A stretch of 64,000 nucleotides of DNA from Brevibacillus invocatus (GCF_003710915.1 NZ_RHHR01000001.1:1-64000); one strand, 5' to 3'; counted from the first letter of the stretch, positions 42,310 through 52,818 are shown. Notes: generated by a model not told the origin, from the sequence alone. Translations and numbers: made by a program.

Positions 42310-43260
42310 TTAGTCGAACAATTTGCTTACAGACAGCTCTTCGTGTACGCGAATAATTGCTTCGCCGATGATTGGCGCTACGGACAGAACGGTAATTTTA
42401 TCTGTGATTTTCTCTTCTTTCAGAGGAATCGAGTTGGTTACGATCAGTTCCTTGATCTTGGAATTCGTAATCCGTTCGATGGCAGGGCCAGAGAGAACCG
42501 GATGTGTACAGCATGCGTACACTTCGCGCGCGCCTGCTTCCACCAGCGCATTAGCCGCCAGTGTAATCGTTCCAGCTGTATCAATAATATCGTCAATGAT
42601 GATGGCTGTTTTGCCCTCGATGTGACCGACAATGTTCATCACTTCTGCTACGTTCGGTTCAGGACGGCGCTTGTCGATAATCGCAATGGGTGCTTCCAAG
42701 CGCTCTGCCAATTTACGGGCACGCGTAACTCCACCATGATCGGGAGACACCACCACGATGTCTTGAAGGCCTTTTTCAGCAAAGTGCTTCGCCAGGATTG
42801 GAACACCCAACAGGTGATCAACCGGGATGTCGAAGAAGCCCTGGATTTGGGTAGCATGGAGGTCCATCGTGATGACACGTTGAGCCCCTGCTGTCTCAAT
42901 CAGGTTGGCAACCAGTTTCGCTGTGATCGGATCGCGAGCACGAGCCTTGCGATCTTGACGTGCATAGCCGTAGTATGGAATCACTACGTTGATGCTTTTG
43001 GCGGAAGCACGCTTCAATGCGTCCACCATTACCAGAAGCTCCATCAAATGCTCGTTAACGGGAGCAGATGTCGGCTGAATGACAAATACGTCACAACCGC
43101 GAACGCTTTCATTCAGTTTAATTTGGCACTCTCCATCGCTAAATTGCACAGCCTGTGCATTTCCGAGCGGTACACCAATGTGTTCAGCAATTTCCTTTGC
43201 CAGCTCTGGGTTGGCGTTGCACGTAAATACCTTCAGTTTTGGGTCGCGGTAGTTAGCCAT
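42310..43260 (-). CDS. prs: ribose-phosphate pyrophosphokinase
   Basis: Prs makes PRPP from ribose 5-phosphate and ATP for purine, pyrimidine, NAD, His and Trp synthesis. The 316 residues contain [18 protein letters not shown], the catalytic region [20 protein letters not shown], and the PRPP site [14 protein letters not shown]. It lies 21 bp after glmU, probably in one operon. Confidence 0.98.
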   Translation of the reverse strand: MANYRDPKLKVFTCNANPELAKEIAEHIGVPLGNAQAVQFSDGECQIKLNESVRGCDVFVIQPTSAPVNEHLMELLVMVDALKRASAKSINVVIPYYGYARQDRKARARDPITAKLVANLIETAGAQRVITMDLHATQIQGFFDIPVDHLLGVPILAKHFAEKGLQDIVVVSPDHGGVTRARKLAERLEAPIAIIDKRRPEPNVAEVMNIVGHIEGKTAIIIDDIIDTAGTITLAANALVEAGAREVYACCTHPVLSGPAIERITNSKIKELIVTNSIPLKEEKITDKITVLSVAPIIGEAIIRVHEELSVSKLFD

Positions 43261-43281
43261 GATCTTCTCAAGAACCTCCCG

Positions 43282-44667
43282 TTATGATTGCTTTTTGCCC
43301 TTGCGAGGCATTCTGTTGGCGTAATCCAGTTTGTTGACTTGTCTCTCCCGTGCGATAGCGAGCGCATCGTCCGGCACATCCTGGTGAATAGTCGAACCCG
43401 CTGCTACATACGCATTCTTTCCTACCTTCACAGGTGCGACCAGATTGGTGTTGCACCCCACGAACGCGCCGTCGTCTACCACCGTCTTGTGCTTGACAGC
43501 GCCGTCATAATTGACCGTAATCGTTCCACAGCCGATGTTGACACCTGCTCCGATCTCGGCGTCTCCTACATAGCTGAGATGAGGAATTTTGCTACCTTCC
43601 CCGATTTTCGCATTTTTCAATTCCACAAAATCGCCGATCTTCACACCAGGTCCGATCTCGGAGCCTGGACGTACATAAGCATAAGGGCCGACTGTTGCCT
43701 GTGCAGCGACACTCGCCTCTACCATTACTGCATACGTAATGCTTACATTGTCTTCAACTTTTACATCTGTCAGATCTGCTTGCGGACCAATGACACAATC
43801 TGTACCAATGGTTGTCCGTCCCCGCAGAAAGGTTCCCGGTTGGATTATGGTATCGGCGCCGATGCTGACATCCGTTTCAATATACGTGGAGCTTGGATCG
43901 ATGATTGTCACGCCATTGCGCATATGCCCGACCACAATTCGACGGCGCAAATAGGCTTCCGCTTCTGACAATTGCACGCGATCATTAATCCCCATCGTCT
44001 CATCCGGATCGTCAGCGGCAAAGCCAACCACTTTTTCCCCTTGATTCCGCAGTATACCGACACAATCTGTTAGATAGTATTCACCTTGAACGTTGTCATT
44101 TTTCACTTCCTTCAAGGCTTTCCACAATTTCAGATTGTCAAAACAGTATATGCCTGTATTAATTTCCTGGATCGCCCGTTCCTCAGAGCTGGCGTCCTTG
44201 TGTTCCACGATTCGCAATACTTCGCCCGTCTCATTGCGAACTATCCGTCCGTAGCCAGTCGGGTTCGGAAGTACAGCAGTCAAAACCGTAGCTGCTGCCT
44301 GCTGCTCTTCGTGATAGCTGCGCAGTGCTGTCAGTGTTTCCACAGACAGAAGCGGAACATCTCCGTACAGAAGAAATGTAGTACCTTCTTTATCTAGTAA
44401 AAACGGCGCCGCCTGTTGGACAGCATGTGCCGTGCCCAACTGTTTTTCTTGTCGTGCATATGTGACACCATCGCCTAGCTCAGCTTGGACGGCATCAGCA
44501 CCATGACCTACGACGACAACGATATCCTCAACCTGCATGGCAGCCAGCGTATCCACTACATGCTGGACCATCGGCTTCCCGCACACAGGATGCAATACCT
44601 TGTGCAGTTTCGATTTCATCCGCGTCCCCTGACCTGCAGCCAGGACCACGGCATGGATCTTAGACAT
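43282..44667 (-). CDS. glmU: bifunctional UDP-N-acetylglucosamine pyrophosphorylase / glucosamine-1-phosphate acetyltransferase
   Basis: GlmU carries out the last two steps to UDP-GlcNAc, for peptidoglycan and teichoic acids. The 461-residue protein has an N-terminal uridylyltransferase (LAAGQGTRMKSKLHKVLHPV) and a C-terminal left-handed beta-helix acetyltransferase with hexapeptide repeats (about 250-440). The start is ATG 44667 with GGAGGG upstream. It is first in glmU-prs. Confidence 0.97.
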   Translation of the reverse strand: MSKIHAVVLAAGQGTRMKSKLHKVLHPVCGKPMVQHVVDTLAAMQVEDIVVVVGHGADAVQAELGDGVTYARQEKQLGTAHAVQQAAPFLLDKEGTTFLLYGDVPLLSVETLTALRSYHEEQQAAATVLTAVLPNPTGYGRIVRNETGEVLRIVEHKDASSEERAIQEINTGIYCFDNLKLWKALKEVKNDNVQGEYYLTDCVGILRNQGEKVVGFAADDPDETMGINDRVQLSEAEAYLRRRIVVGHMRNGVTIIDPSSTYIETDVSIGADTIIQPGTFLRGRTTIGTDCVIGPQADLTDVKVEDNVSITYAVMVEASVAAQATVGPYAYVRPGSEIGPGVKIGDFVELKNAKIGEGSKIPHLSYVGDAEIGAGVNIGCGTITVNYDGAVKHKTVVDDGAFVGCNTNLVAPVKVGKNAYVAAGSTIHQDVPDDALAIARERQVNKLDYANRMPRKGKKQS

Positions 44668-44698
44668 GTCAACCCTCCATCGTAGAAGTTCCACAATG

Positions 44699-44727
44699 AC
44701 TATATCTTAATCATATGTGGATTTCAA
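44699..44727 (-). promoter_or_regulatory. promoter of glmU-prs
   Basis: On the minus strand TTGAAA (44722-44727) and TATAGT (44699-44704) are 17 bp apart, 32 nt upstream of the glmU start codon. An overlapping alternative uses TTGTCT and TAAGAT. Confidence 0.6.
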
Positions 44728-44763
44728 GACAATCGGTACAGGATATCCTCGAATATCTAGAGA

Positions 44764-44791
44764 TTGACATACATCCGACAACATTTAATAT
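44764..44791 (+). promoter_or_regulatory. promoter of the CobW-like gene
   Basis: TTGACA (44764-44769) and TAATAT (44786-44791) are 16 bp apart, about 60 nt upstream of the start codon at 44853. No Zur-type box is visible. Confidence 0.5.
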
Positions 44792-44852
44792 TCGGACAAA
44801 ACTATGATATATTGTTGAAAAACACGGGTAATGCGGGAGGAGGCAAGATTCG

Positions 44853-45866
44853 ATGAGTACGCACGTATACTTGCTGACTGGCTATTTGGGGAGTGGAAAA
44901 ACGACTCTCTTGCATAATTTGCTTGGATCCTTGCGAGAACAGGATGGCGAAGTTGTCGTATTGATGAATGAAATGGGAGAGGAAGATATTGACGGAGAAC
45001 AGCTTCAGGGATTTGGCTTTCCTGTAAAAAAGATGCTCGATGGCTGCATCTGTTGTTCGATCCGCGGTGAACTCACCGAAGGATTAAAGGAAATACTTGC
45101 TTCTCTAAAACCAGATAAAATTCTCATCGAGACCACAGGTGTAGCGGATCCAATCGATGTCATCGACGGCCTGACACACCCCGAGCTTTACGACCGGCTG
45201 GATTTAAAAGGCACGATCAGTGTCATCGATGCCTCGCGCTTCCTGGACCTGAACTCCCGTTTTCAATCGACTGGCTCTTTGGTGAAGACCATCCGCAATC
45301 AGGTGAGGTATGCCGATCTGCTTTTGGTCAACAAGACTGATTTGACCACTCCTGACGTCCTCCAAAAGGTCCAGGCGAAGCTGAGAGAATTGAACCCTCA
45401 CGCTCCTCTGTACGAAACGATACGTAGTGAAGTCGATCTGAACCTTCTTTTGTCAGTCAAACGAATCACCCCGCCAGAGCGAGAAGAGCAGCCCCAGACG
45501 GTTTCGGTACAAAAAAGCATCGGACGTCTTTCTCCGATGGACAAAATCAAGCAGTCACTTGGTATAAAAACAAGCCAGCCCTCACTCTACAATAGCATCG
45601 AAACCTTTGCCTATCCTTTCACTGCGCCTGTAGACGGCGAGAAGTTTGAGGACTTCCTGTACGACCTGCCCAAGAACGTGTACAGGGCCAAGGGATATGT
45701 GCTGTTTCACGGCAAAAAAGAACTGATTTCCTTTCAGCATACGGACAATCAGGTTCTTATGTTCCCTTTTGAGAATTTTGGTCCAAAAATGGTGGCCGTG
45801 TTCATCGGGGAAGGAATGGATCAGGAAAAAATCAAGCAGGATCTGGAGAAATGCTACGTGGAATAA
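44853..45866 (+). CDS. CobW/COG0523-family G3E GTPase
   Basis: This 337-residue P-loop GTPase of the CobW family has Walker A GYLGSGKTTLLHNLL, the metal motif DGCICCSIRGEL (CxCC), the G3 region ETTGVADP and base-recognition NKTD. A C-terminal CobW_C domain follows (about 240-337). Such proteins deliver metals, often zinc, to target proteins. It is the only gene on the plus strand between spoVG and glmU and is not found here in B. subtilis. Ribosome binding site GGGAGGAGG lies upstream. The metal is unknown. Confidence 0.92.
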   Translation: MSTHVYLLTGYLGSGKTTLLHNLLGSLREQDGEVVVLMNEMGEEDIDGEQLQGFGFPVKKMLDGCICCSIRGELTEGLKEILASLKPDKILIETTGVADPIDVIDGLTHPELYDRLDLKGTISVIDASRFLDLNSRFQSTGSLVKTIRNQVRYADLLLVNKTDLTTPDVLQKVQAKLRELNPHAPLYETIRSEVDLNLLLSVKRITPPEREEQPQTVSVQKSIGRLSPMDKIKQSLGIKTSQPSLYNSIETFAYPFTAPVDGEKFEDFLYDLPKNVYRAKGYVLFHGKKELISFQHTDNQVLMFPFENFGPKMVAVFIGEGMDQEKIKQDLEKCYVE

Positions 45867-45910
45867 GACAGGCTACGTGGGAAAGACAGGCTACGTGGGA
45901 AAGACAGTGA
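45862..45910 (+). repeat. 18-bp tandem repeat at the end of the CobW-like gene
   Basis: Three near-identical units of GCTACGTGGGAAAGACAG type occur. The first overlaps the last codons and stop of the gene; the others are just downstream. It looks like a recent slippage duplication. Confidence 0.75.
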
Positions 45911-45940
45911 AGCACCCTGCCAAGTGACAGGGTGCTTGTT
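45910..45940. terminator. terminator between the CobW-like gene and spoVG
   Basis: AAGCACCCTG pairs with CAGGGTGCTT and is followed by GTTTGTT. It serves the plus-strand gene and possibly spoVG from the other side. Confidence 0.8.
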
Positions 45941-45949
45941 TGTTATTTC

Positions 45950-46237
45950 TTATGCACCAGCTTCGATGGTGCTTTCTTCTTCTTGTCCTACGCGATCGTA
46001 CTCATTCAAAACAGCTGCTTGAATTTTTTCGCGGGTTGTCGAAGAAATGGGGTGGGCAATATCGCGGAATTCGCCATCGGGTGTACGCTTGCTTGGCATC
46101 GCCACGAACATGCCGTTGTTTCCATCGATGACACGGATATCATGAACCACGAATTCATGGTCAATTGTAATGGACGCAATCGCTTTCATCCTACCATCCG
46201 TATTCACGCGGCGAAGTCTAACGTCTGTAACTTCCAT
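45950..46237 (-). CDS. spoVG: septation regulator SpoVG
   Basis: SpoVG is a 95-residue nucleic-acid-binding regulator with roles in septation and sporulation timing. Core sequence [39 protein letters not shown] and FRDIAHPI is intact. The start is ATG 46237 with AAAGGGAGTG upstream. The preceding AT-rich region is typical of an AbrB-repressed, sigma H-driven promoter. Confidence 0.97.
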   Translation of the reverse strand: MEVTDVRLRRVNTDGRMKAIASITIDHEFVVHDIRVIDGNNGMFVAMPSKRTPDGEFRDIAHPISSTTREKIQAAVLNEYDRVGQEEESTIEAGA

Positions 46238-46277
46238 CGAGTTCACTCCCTTTATCTATAAAAAACGTTTAGGAGTA

Positions 46278-46303
46278 TTTCCACCCTCTGGGTAAATATT
46301 CCT
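46278..46303 (-). promoter_or_regulatory. candidate sigma H promoter of spoVG
   Basis: On the minus strand AGGAATA (46297-46303) and GGAAA (46278-46282) resemble the sigma H elements of B. subtilis spoVG (AGGATTT...GGAATT); the spacing is one base longer. An AT-rich block (about 46305-46350) upstream could bind AbrB. Confidence 0.5.
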
Positions 46304-46369
46304 GCTAACTTTATTTAAATTTTTCAAAAAAATATATTATTCAACACAAGACATGCATTTTTTTGCAAA

Positions 46370-46403
46370 AACAGCCCCATGCACGATCGTACATCGGGCT
46401 GTT
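46370..46403 (-). terminator. terminator after ridA
   Basis: On the minus strand AAACAGCCC pairs with GGGCTGTTT across a loop that itself contains CGATCG, followed by TTGC. It separates purR-ridA from spoVG. Confidence 0.75.
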
Positions 46404-46421
46404 TCTCCTGTATCTTATCAA

Positions 46422-46808
46422 CTATTTCTCTTCAAAATAAGCCACAAATTCAATCTCTACCTTTACATCGCGCGGCAAACGAGCTACTTCGACTGTGGAA
46501 CGGGCAGGCTTGTGATCGCCAAAATGCTTGCCATACACCTCGTTCATTTGCGCAAAGTCGTTCATGTCCTTGATAAAGACTGTTGTCTTCGCGATGTTGG
46601 ACAAGCTGCCGCCTGCCTCAGCCAATACGGCTTTGATATTAGCGAGAACCTGCTCCGTTTGGGCAACAATGTCTCCTTCTACCAGGGTTCCGTCTGCGCG
46701 AAGTGGAATTTGACCAGATGCAAACAAGAAAGGGCCTACCTTTGCCATCTGGCTGTAGGGACCGATCGCCGCCGGAGCCTTGTCCGTCGATAAGAATTGG
46801 ATTGCCAT
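46422..46808 (-). CDS. ridA: RidA-family enamine/imine deaminase (YabJ)
   Basis: This 128-residue cytoplasmic protein of the YjgF/YER057c/UK114 family hydrolyses reactive enamines made by PLP enzymes. Signatures are [25 protein letters not shown] and the C-terminal [19 protein letters not shown] with the conserved Arg. It starts 1 bp after purR ends, like B. subtilis purR-yabJ. Confidence 0.97.
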   Translation of the reverse strand: MAIQFLSTDKAPAAIGPYSQMAKVGPFLFASGQIPLRADGTLVEGDIVAQTEQVLANIKAVLAEAGGSLSNIAKTTVFIKDMNDFAQMNEVYGKHFGDHKPARSTVEVARLPRDVKVEIEFVAYFEEK

Positions 46809-46809
46809 A

Positions 46810-47658
46810 TTAATTGCTCCCCTCTATACCGTTTTCTCTTTCAAAAAAACTGCCCAGCTCAATCTCAATCTGCTTGCCTTTAATATCTACATCCTGCAGC
46901 TTGGCCAGAGAGACGTAGTCGTCGATCAACCGCTCAGAGACGTCCGCCGTCGTTTCTACCAGGACACCGCAGCCAACCACCGTCGCACGGAACTCTTGGA
47001 GCAGATCAATCATCCCTCGCAAGGTTCCTCCCGCTTTCATGAAATCATCTACGATCAGAACACGAGATTGTTCTGCCAGACCGCGTCTAGCCAGTGACAT
47101 TGTCTGGATTCGCTTGCTCGAACCTGACACGTAGTTGATGCTTACAACCGATCCCTCTGTCACCTTGTTGTCACGTCTGACTATCACCACAGGTACATTC
47201 AAAAACGTCGCTGTCGCATAAGCCAGTGGGATTCCCTTGGTTTCTACAGTCATCACCACGTCTACGTTCTTGTCCGCGTATGCTGTCGCAAACAGTTTGC
47301 CGATCTGCGCCATCGTGGATGGATTTCCGAGAATATCAGACATGTACAAATAGCCACCCGGCAAAAGACGTTCCGGATTTGCCAATTGACCAATCAATAC
47401 GCGCATGAAGTCAAGCGCATCCTCCGTCTTCATTTGGGGGATATACTTCACTCCGCCAGCCGCTCCTGCCACCGTCTTCAACAAGCCTACACCCTGGACT
47501 TCAAACGCTTCCTTGATGATCGACAAGTCTTCGCTGATGGATGATTTCGCCGCACCATACTGTTCGGCAAAAAGAGTGAGCGGAATCAGCGTATGAGGAT
47601 GGGCAAGCAAGTGCTGCGTCATATCCACCAGACGAGCACTTCTACGCAATTTCTTCAT
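46810..47658 (-). CDS. purR: pur operon repressor
   Basis: PurR represses purine genes and responds to PRPP. The 282-residue protein has an N-terminal winged helix ([20 protein letters not shown], about 1-75) and a C-terminal phosphoribosyltransferase-like domain with [16 protein letters not shown] that binds PRPP without catalysis. It lies upstream of ridA and downstream of ispE. Confidence 0.97.
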   Translation of the reverse strand: MKKLRRSARLVDMTQHLLAHPHTLIPLTLFAEQYGAAKSSISEDLSIIKEAFEVQGVGLLKTVAGAAGGVKYIPQMKTEDALDFMRVLIGQLANPERLLPGGYLYMSDILGNPSTMAQIGKLFATAYADKNVDVVMTVETKGIPLAYATATFLNVPVVIVRRDNKVTEGSVVSINYVSGSSKRIQTMSLARRGLAEQSRVLIVDDFMKAGGTLRGMIDLLQEFRATVVGCGVLVETTADVSERLIDDYVSLAKLQDVDIKGKQIEIELGSFFERENGIEGSN

Positions 47659-47713
47659 GGCTCTTCCTCCAAAACCGAATATTATGGTGCTAATGTATCA
47701 CTTTTATACGTGT

Positions 47714-48601
47714 TCATGCAAGCATTTCCCCATCTTGTGCCCCTAACATTCGGGCTACGAATACATCTTTTACAAAACCTCGCAGGGCATTGTAGATTCG
47801 ATGCACCTTCGCTTCTTTTTGTACCAGCGCAAATACCGTCGGACCGCTTCCGGACATCAAGACGCCGTCCGCTCCCGAAGCTACCATCAAATCTTTGATT
47901 TGGCGCACTTGCGGCTGCATGTCGAGGGTTACGTTTTCCAGAACGTTGCCTAGCGATTGGCACATCAAGGAGAAATTTTGTTCCTCGATCGCCTTCAGCA
48001 TCTGCCCGGTCGGGGGATGTGAAACGATTTCATCAACACGTAATTGACCGTATACATCGGCGGTAGAGACTCCTACAGGCGGTTTGGCCAGGATCACCCA
48101 ACATGCTGCAGGCGTCCCCAGGTGCACAATCTGTTCACCCCGACCTTTGGCCAGTGCCGTGCCTCCATAAACACAGAACGGTACATCAGAGCCGATCTCC
48201 GCTCCTAGCTCAGCCAGTTGGTCTTGTGAAAGCTGCAATCTCCAGAGCTGGTTCAAACCGCGCAGTGTCGCTGCAGCATCGCTGCTCCCACCTGCCAAGC
48301 CGGCTGCCACAGGGATTTGCTTGTCGATATACAAATGAACGCCTTGGCTCACCTGATAGCGCTCTTTCAGGAGCACGGCAGCCTTGTACGCGTGGTTACG
48401 GATATCATCAGGTACGAAGCTGGCAGAGCAGTCCAGCGTGATTTGGCCATCCTCGCGCAGAGTTAGGTCTACACGATCTGCCAAGTCTACGGTGGTCATC
48501 ACCATTTCCACTTCATGATAACCATCCGGCCTTTTGGCAAGTACGTCGAGAGTTAAATTAATTTTGGCCGGCGCTTTGACCGAGATACGCACGTTTTTCA
48601 C
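47714..48601 (-). CDS. ispE: 4-diphosphocytidyl-2-C-methyl-D-erythritol kinase
   Basis: IspE is the GHMP kinase of the MEP isoprenoid pathway. The 295 residues include [22 protein letters not shown], the ATP loop [15 protein letters not shown] and the C-terminal [12 protein letters not shown]. It lies upstream of purR, as in B. subtilis. Confidence 0.97.
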   Translation of the reverse strand: MKNVRISVKAPAKINLTLDVLAKRPDGYHEVEMVMTTVDLADRVDLTLREDGQITLDCSASFVPDDIRNHAYKAAVLLKERYQVSQGVHLYIDKQIPVAAGLAGGSSDAAATLRGLNQLWRLQLSQDQLAELGAEIGSDVPFCVYGGTALAKGRGEQIVHLGTPAACWVILAKPPVGVSTADVYGQLRVDEIVSHPPTGQMLKAIEEQNFSLMCQSLGNVLENVTLDMQPQVRQIKDLMVASGADGVLMSGSGPTVFALVQKEAKVHRIYNALRGFVKDVFVARMLGAQDGEMLA

Positions 48602-48681
48602 CTCTGCCTACGATCTTAAATGACTCGTTCTTTTAGTATCAGAAAGTATATACTTTACATCATTTTCTCTTTCAGGAACAA

Positions 48682-48979
48682 CAAGAATATACTTCCGCTA
48701 ATTCGCGGTCGCCCATCCTTGAATTACCTCAGATATAGAGGTTTTCTTACAGGATCGGACTGAATCAACTTCTCTTGATTTGTCATCCCGGTTCTGCAAG
48801 AATAACCTTCCGCTAATTCGCGGTCGCCCATCCTTGAATTACCTCAGATATAGAGGTTTTCTTACAGAATCGGACTGAATCAACTTCTCTTGATTTGTCA
48901 TCCCGGTTCTGCAAGAATAACCTTCCGCTAATTCGCGGTCGCCCATCCTTGAATTACCTCAGATATAGAGGTTTTCTTA
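48682..48979. repeat. 115-bp tandem repeat, about 2.6 copies
   Basis: The segment starting TTCCGCTAATTCGCGGTCGC recurs at 48693, 48808 and 48923, exactly 115 bp apart; the third copy stops near 48979. Copies 1 and 2 are almost identical. Each full unit holds several short inverted repeats: CCGC/GCGG, ACCTC/GAGGT followed by TTTTCTTA, and AATCAA/TTGATT. The period is not a multiple of three, so it is not a protein repeat. A structured RNA or mobile-element-derived repeat is possible. Confidence 0.9.
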
Positions 48980-49200
48980 TTGTAGCATAGGGATTCTCTT
49001 CCATGCCACTTGCAGCCATAAAAGATATACACGGGGGAATGAGTCTCTTTCCATTGGGCGCTCCAAAATTGATAGGCTTGACGCTTATATATTCCTATAC
49101 GTTTAGAAAACTTGGCTACGCCAAGCTTTTGGCGGAGCCTTAGTTGCACTTATACTATCTTCCGCTAATCTTTTTAGCGCTTTAGCGCACTTAAACTTTC
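48980..49200. other. palindrome-rich non-coding block next to the tandem repeat
   Basis: The block contains CTTGGC-TAC-GCCAAG (near 49116-49130), a further GCTTTTGGCGGAGCC stretch, another TTCCGCTAAT (start of the 115-bp unit) near 49160, and GCGCTTTAGCGC. A minus-strand reading frame of about 73 codons (48928-49149) starts with GTG and ends inside the repeat, but has no ribosome binding site. This could be a remnant of a small mobile element; no transposase is visible. Confidence 0.4.
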
Positions 49201-49206
49201 CGACAG

Positions 49207-49236
49207 TACAAAAAAAAGCCGGGAAACTCCCGGCCC
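49207..49236 (-). terminator. terminator downstream of sspF
   Basis: On the minus strand GCCGGGA-type stem TCCCGGC/GCCGGGA (49217-49235 area) is followed by eight T residues. It ends minus-strand transcription about 120 bp after sspF. Confidence 0.85.
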
Positions 49237-49354
49237 TGTCAACGATTTGATGTGGTGTTTAGTGAAAAACGTTTTGGCGTTTTTCATAAATGGGATGCGA
49301 GCGTTTTAGCGTGAACGTTTAAGCCATCGCTCTCACTTCGAACGCTAGAAACGG

Positions 49355-49537
49355 TTATTGACCATTTCTTTTAGCCAACGCTTCCTCGGCAATCTGAACA
49401 GCACGTTTTACCATGTTGCCCGCGTCGCGTGTCGTGATGGCGCCCCAGCCCTCGGCTTTCACCGTATCGTAAAAACCCAGTTCCTTGGCCAGCTCCATCT
49501 TGAATGCATCCGACATAATGCCTCGTCTGCGACCCAT
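49355..49537 (-). CDS. sspF: small acid-soluble spore protein, SspF-type
   Basis: The 60-residue protein resembles SspF, an alpha/beta-type SASP relative made in the forespore that binds spore DNA. Core: [25 protein letters not shown] and [20 protein letters not shown]. The start is ATG 49537 (MGRRRGI) with GGGAGG upstream. It follows veg as in B. subtilis. Confidence 0.95.
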   Translation of the reverse strand: MGRRRGIMSDAFKMELAKELGFYDTVKAEGWGAITTRDAGNMVKRAVQIAEEALAKRNGQ

Positions 49538-49563
49538 GACATCCTCCCTTTCGTTGACAATGC

Positions 49564-49570
49564 TAGTATG
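49564..49570 (-). promoter_or_regulatory. -10 of a probable sigma G promoter for sspF
   Basis: CATACTA on the minus strand fits the sigma G -10 (CATWHTA), about 26 nt upstream of the start codon. The -35 18 bp upstream is a weak match, so this is a partial assignment. Confidence 0.45.
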
Positions 49571-49587
49571 TACGCAATAGGCAAAAA

Positions 49588-49618
49588 TAAAACAGCAGAA
49601 CCCTAAGGTTCTACTGTT
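49588..49618 (-). terminator. terminator of veg
   Basis: On the minus strand AACAGTAGAACC pairs with GGGTTCTGCTGTT around a short TTA loop and is followed by TTATTTTT. The stem begins at the veg stop codon. Confidence 0.85.
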
Positions 49619-49883
49619 GTACAAATGTGATGCGAATGTGCTCGTTCTCCCGGCACACCGTCAATTCTACTGTTTCTGTCAAGATGTCGGCATAGCTGTA
49701 AGAAACCCGCTCGAAAAGCTGATCGTCATCCAGCTTTACAACAAACACCGAAGGGTATGTTTCTTCGAGGATGCCACTTCGTTCGACGGTTTTTCGGCGA
49801 CCCCCATTAGCCTTGAGCATAATGCGCTCACCAATGTGTCCGTCTAAACTACGCTTAATGTCAAGCAACGCATTTCTTGCCAT
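49611..49883 (-). CDS. veg: Veg protein
   Basis: Veg is a small conserved protein reported to stimulate biofilm matrix genes in B. subtilis. The 90 residues start [20 protein letters not shown] and include [23 protein letters not shown] 49883 is chosen because GAGGTGG lies 8 nt upstream. Two tandem near-perfect sigma A promoters precede it, as befits a gene famous for a very strong promoter. Confidence 0.96.
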   Translation of the reverse strand: MARNALLDIKRSLDGHIGERIMLKANGGRRKTVERSGILEETYPSVFVVKLDDDQLFERVSYSYADILTETVELTVCRENEHIRITFVQQ

Positions 49884-49908
49884 TGTTCCATCCACCTCGC
49901 TTGGTTCT

Positions 49909-49937
49909 ATTATAACAGCATACGCTTATTTTGTCAA
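49909..49937 (-). promoter_or_regulatory. veg proximal promoter, perfect consensus
   Basis: On the minus strand TTGACA (49932-49937) and TATAAT (49909-49914) are separated by 17 bp, a perfect sigma A promoter about 25 nt before the start codon. Confidence 0.92.
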
Positions 49938-49948
49938 AGAAATAAAAA

Positions 49949-49978
49949 ATTATAGCAACCCACCCGAGATTTTGTCAA
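49949..49978 (-). promoter_or_regulatory. veg distal promoter
   Basis: On the minus strand TTGACA (49973-49978) and TATAAT (49949-49954) are 18 bp apart, 40 bp upstream of the proximal promoter. The remaining DNA up to rsmA (49979-50095) holds no gene; yabG, found here in B. subtilis, is missing. Confidence 0.85.
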
Positions 49979-50095
49979 CGGCCTTTTTTTCATGAATTAC
50001 GTAGATATTTGTCAATTGCATATTCTTAAATGGCAGAAGGTACAAAAACGCCCCACTTTTGACGAAAATCGTCCAAAAATGAGGCGATAATAAAG

Positions 50096-51543
<1,448 letters not shown>

Positions 51544-51694
51544 GGACGAACTCCCACTTTCGTACAGTTTCAAGTTTGAGACTAGTTTGCTCGAAAAACC
51601 ATGCAAAAAGACAGAAAAAGACTGAAACGTTCCCTGTCTGGTCACGTCTTATAATGTAATAGCTTACCACGACTTCTTTCCCGGAACCAAACCG

Positions 51695-51725
51695 AAAAAG
51701 AAGACAGGAGCTATTCGCTCCTGCC
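51695..51725 (-). terminator. terminator after yabE
   Basis: On the minus strand CAGGAGC pairs with GCTCCTG with loop GAATA, followed by a C and then TTCTTTTT. Confidence 0.75.
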
Positions 51726-51726
51726 C

Positions 51727-52818
51727 TTAAGGTTTTTGTGGTCCAATCACATAGACTGTTCGGTTGCGCTTGCGACCAAATTGAACCGCCTCTGCATTGG
51801 TGCTGACAAATACGTCAATCTTGTTGCCGCGTACGGCTCCACCCACGTCTTCTGCTCGACGGTACCCAACTCCATCGATGAAAACCCACCATCCCAAAGG
51901 AATGACTTTAGGATCGACTGCGATGGTATGACCTGCCTGTGCTTTTACACCTGTAGCCGTTCGACCATAGCCAGGTGAGTTCACGGGCTTTCCTCCCCCA
52001 GCAGGGGAGTAAGCGGTCAAGGTAACCCCATTCAATACTTTCTTCGGCCTAAATGCTTTTCCACCGCGGGAGACCATTCCCGCTGATGCGACCATGACTG
52101 GTTGTGACCCATCATCCAGACGCGCGACTGCCGCTGTACCGACCGCCACAACATGGTCTTTCTTTACTGTAATGACATCTCGTTTCACCAGTTCACGAGA
52201 GACTTCCACTCCATCCTCCGTGACCAGCTTGTAGTGTGCAATTGCCTTACCTTCTTGCCCATTCTGCAGTACTTTGGTATTCCCCTTTGTCAAGGTGGAA
52301 TCGTTCTTGCGAATTTCCTGGAAGGTGACACGCTCTTCCTCTTGAACCATCTGCACAGCAACACGCTTTACTTGAATCGCAGACTCTTTGCTGAGAGCGG
52401 TTCCTAGGGCCGGTTCTACCCGGTCCAGCTCACCTAACGCGATGTTGCCGTCCTTCAACACACCAGCAACATCACGACTCAGTGTATGTATCATTTTTTT
52501 CTGCCCGTCAACCTGGACAGGAATCGTCCAGCTTGTATCTAAAGTAATGTATATTCCGCTCGTAAGTTTCGTCTCAGGTGTAGGTTGAAGGGAATCCCTT
52601 TCCGTTACCGTTACATTTCGTTCGGCTAGAAATTGCTCGACGGTGTCTGCTTTTGTACCTACCGTCTGGCTCTTTCCGTCTAACGTAAAAGTGACCATTT
52701 TTGGCTGGGTAGCCTGGGCAGAGAAATAGCCAATCATGGGAACCAATATAAGCGCTAGGGTGCCAAAGAGGACAAGTCCCCGATTCTTATACCTTTCCCA
52801 CATCCTGCGTAATTCCAT
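51727..52818 (-). CDS. yabE: 3D/G5-domain cell wall protein, YabE-like (Rpf-type)
   Basis: This 363-residue secreted protein has an N-terminal membrane anchor or signal (GLVLFGTLALILVPMIGYFS), two DUF348 repeats (about 40-150), a G5 domain (about 155-235) and a C-terminal 3D domain with three Asp (VNSPGYGRTATG, IAVDPKVIPLGWWVFIDGVG, AEDVGGAVRGNKIDVFV). Such proteins are predicted lytic transglycosylases of cell wall. The start is ATG 52818 with GGAG 8 nt upstream. It has a strong promoter; a cluster of Spo0A-like sequences lies farther upstream. Confidence 0.93.
   Translation of the reverse strand: MELRRMWERYKNRGLVLFGTLALILVPMIGYFSAQATQPKMVTFTLDGKSQTVGTKADTVEQFLAERNVTVTERDSLQPTPETKLTSGIYITLDTSWTIPVQVDGQKKMIHTLSRDVAGVLKDGNIALGELDRVEPALGTALSKESAIQVKRVAVQMVQEEERVTFQEIRKNDSTLTKGNTKVLQNGQEGKAIAHYKLVTEDGVEVSRELVKRDVITVKKDHVVAVGTAAVARLDDGSQPVMVASAGMVSRGGKAFRPKKVLNGVTLTAYSPAGGGKPVNSPGYGRTATGVKAQAGHTIAVDPKVIPLGWWVFIDGVGYRRAEDVGGAVRGNKIDVFVSTNAEAVQFGRKRNRTVYVIGPQKP

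Noticed and set aside
48682-48979. CRISPR array
   Set aside because: The repeats are 115 bp and contiguous, with no unique spacers and no cas genes nearby.
48928-49149. Minus-strand frame of 73 codons
   Set aside because: It starts at GTG without a ribosome binding site and ends within the 115-bp repeat; no family resemblance.
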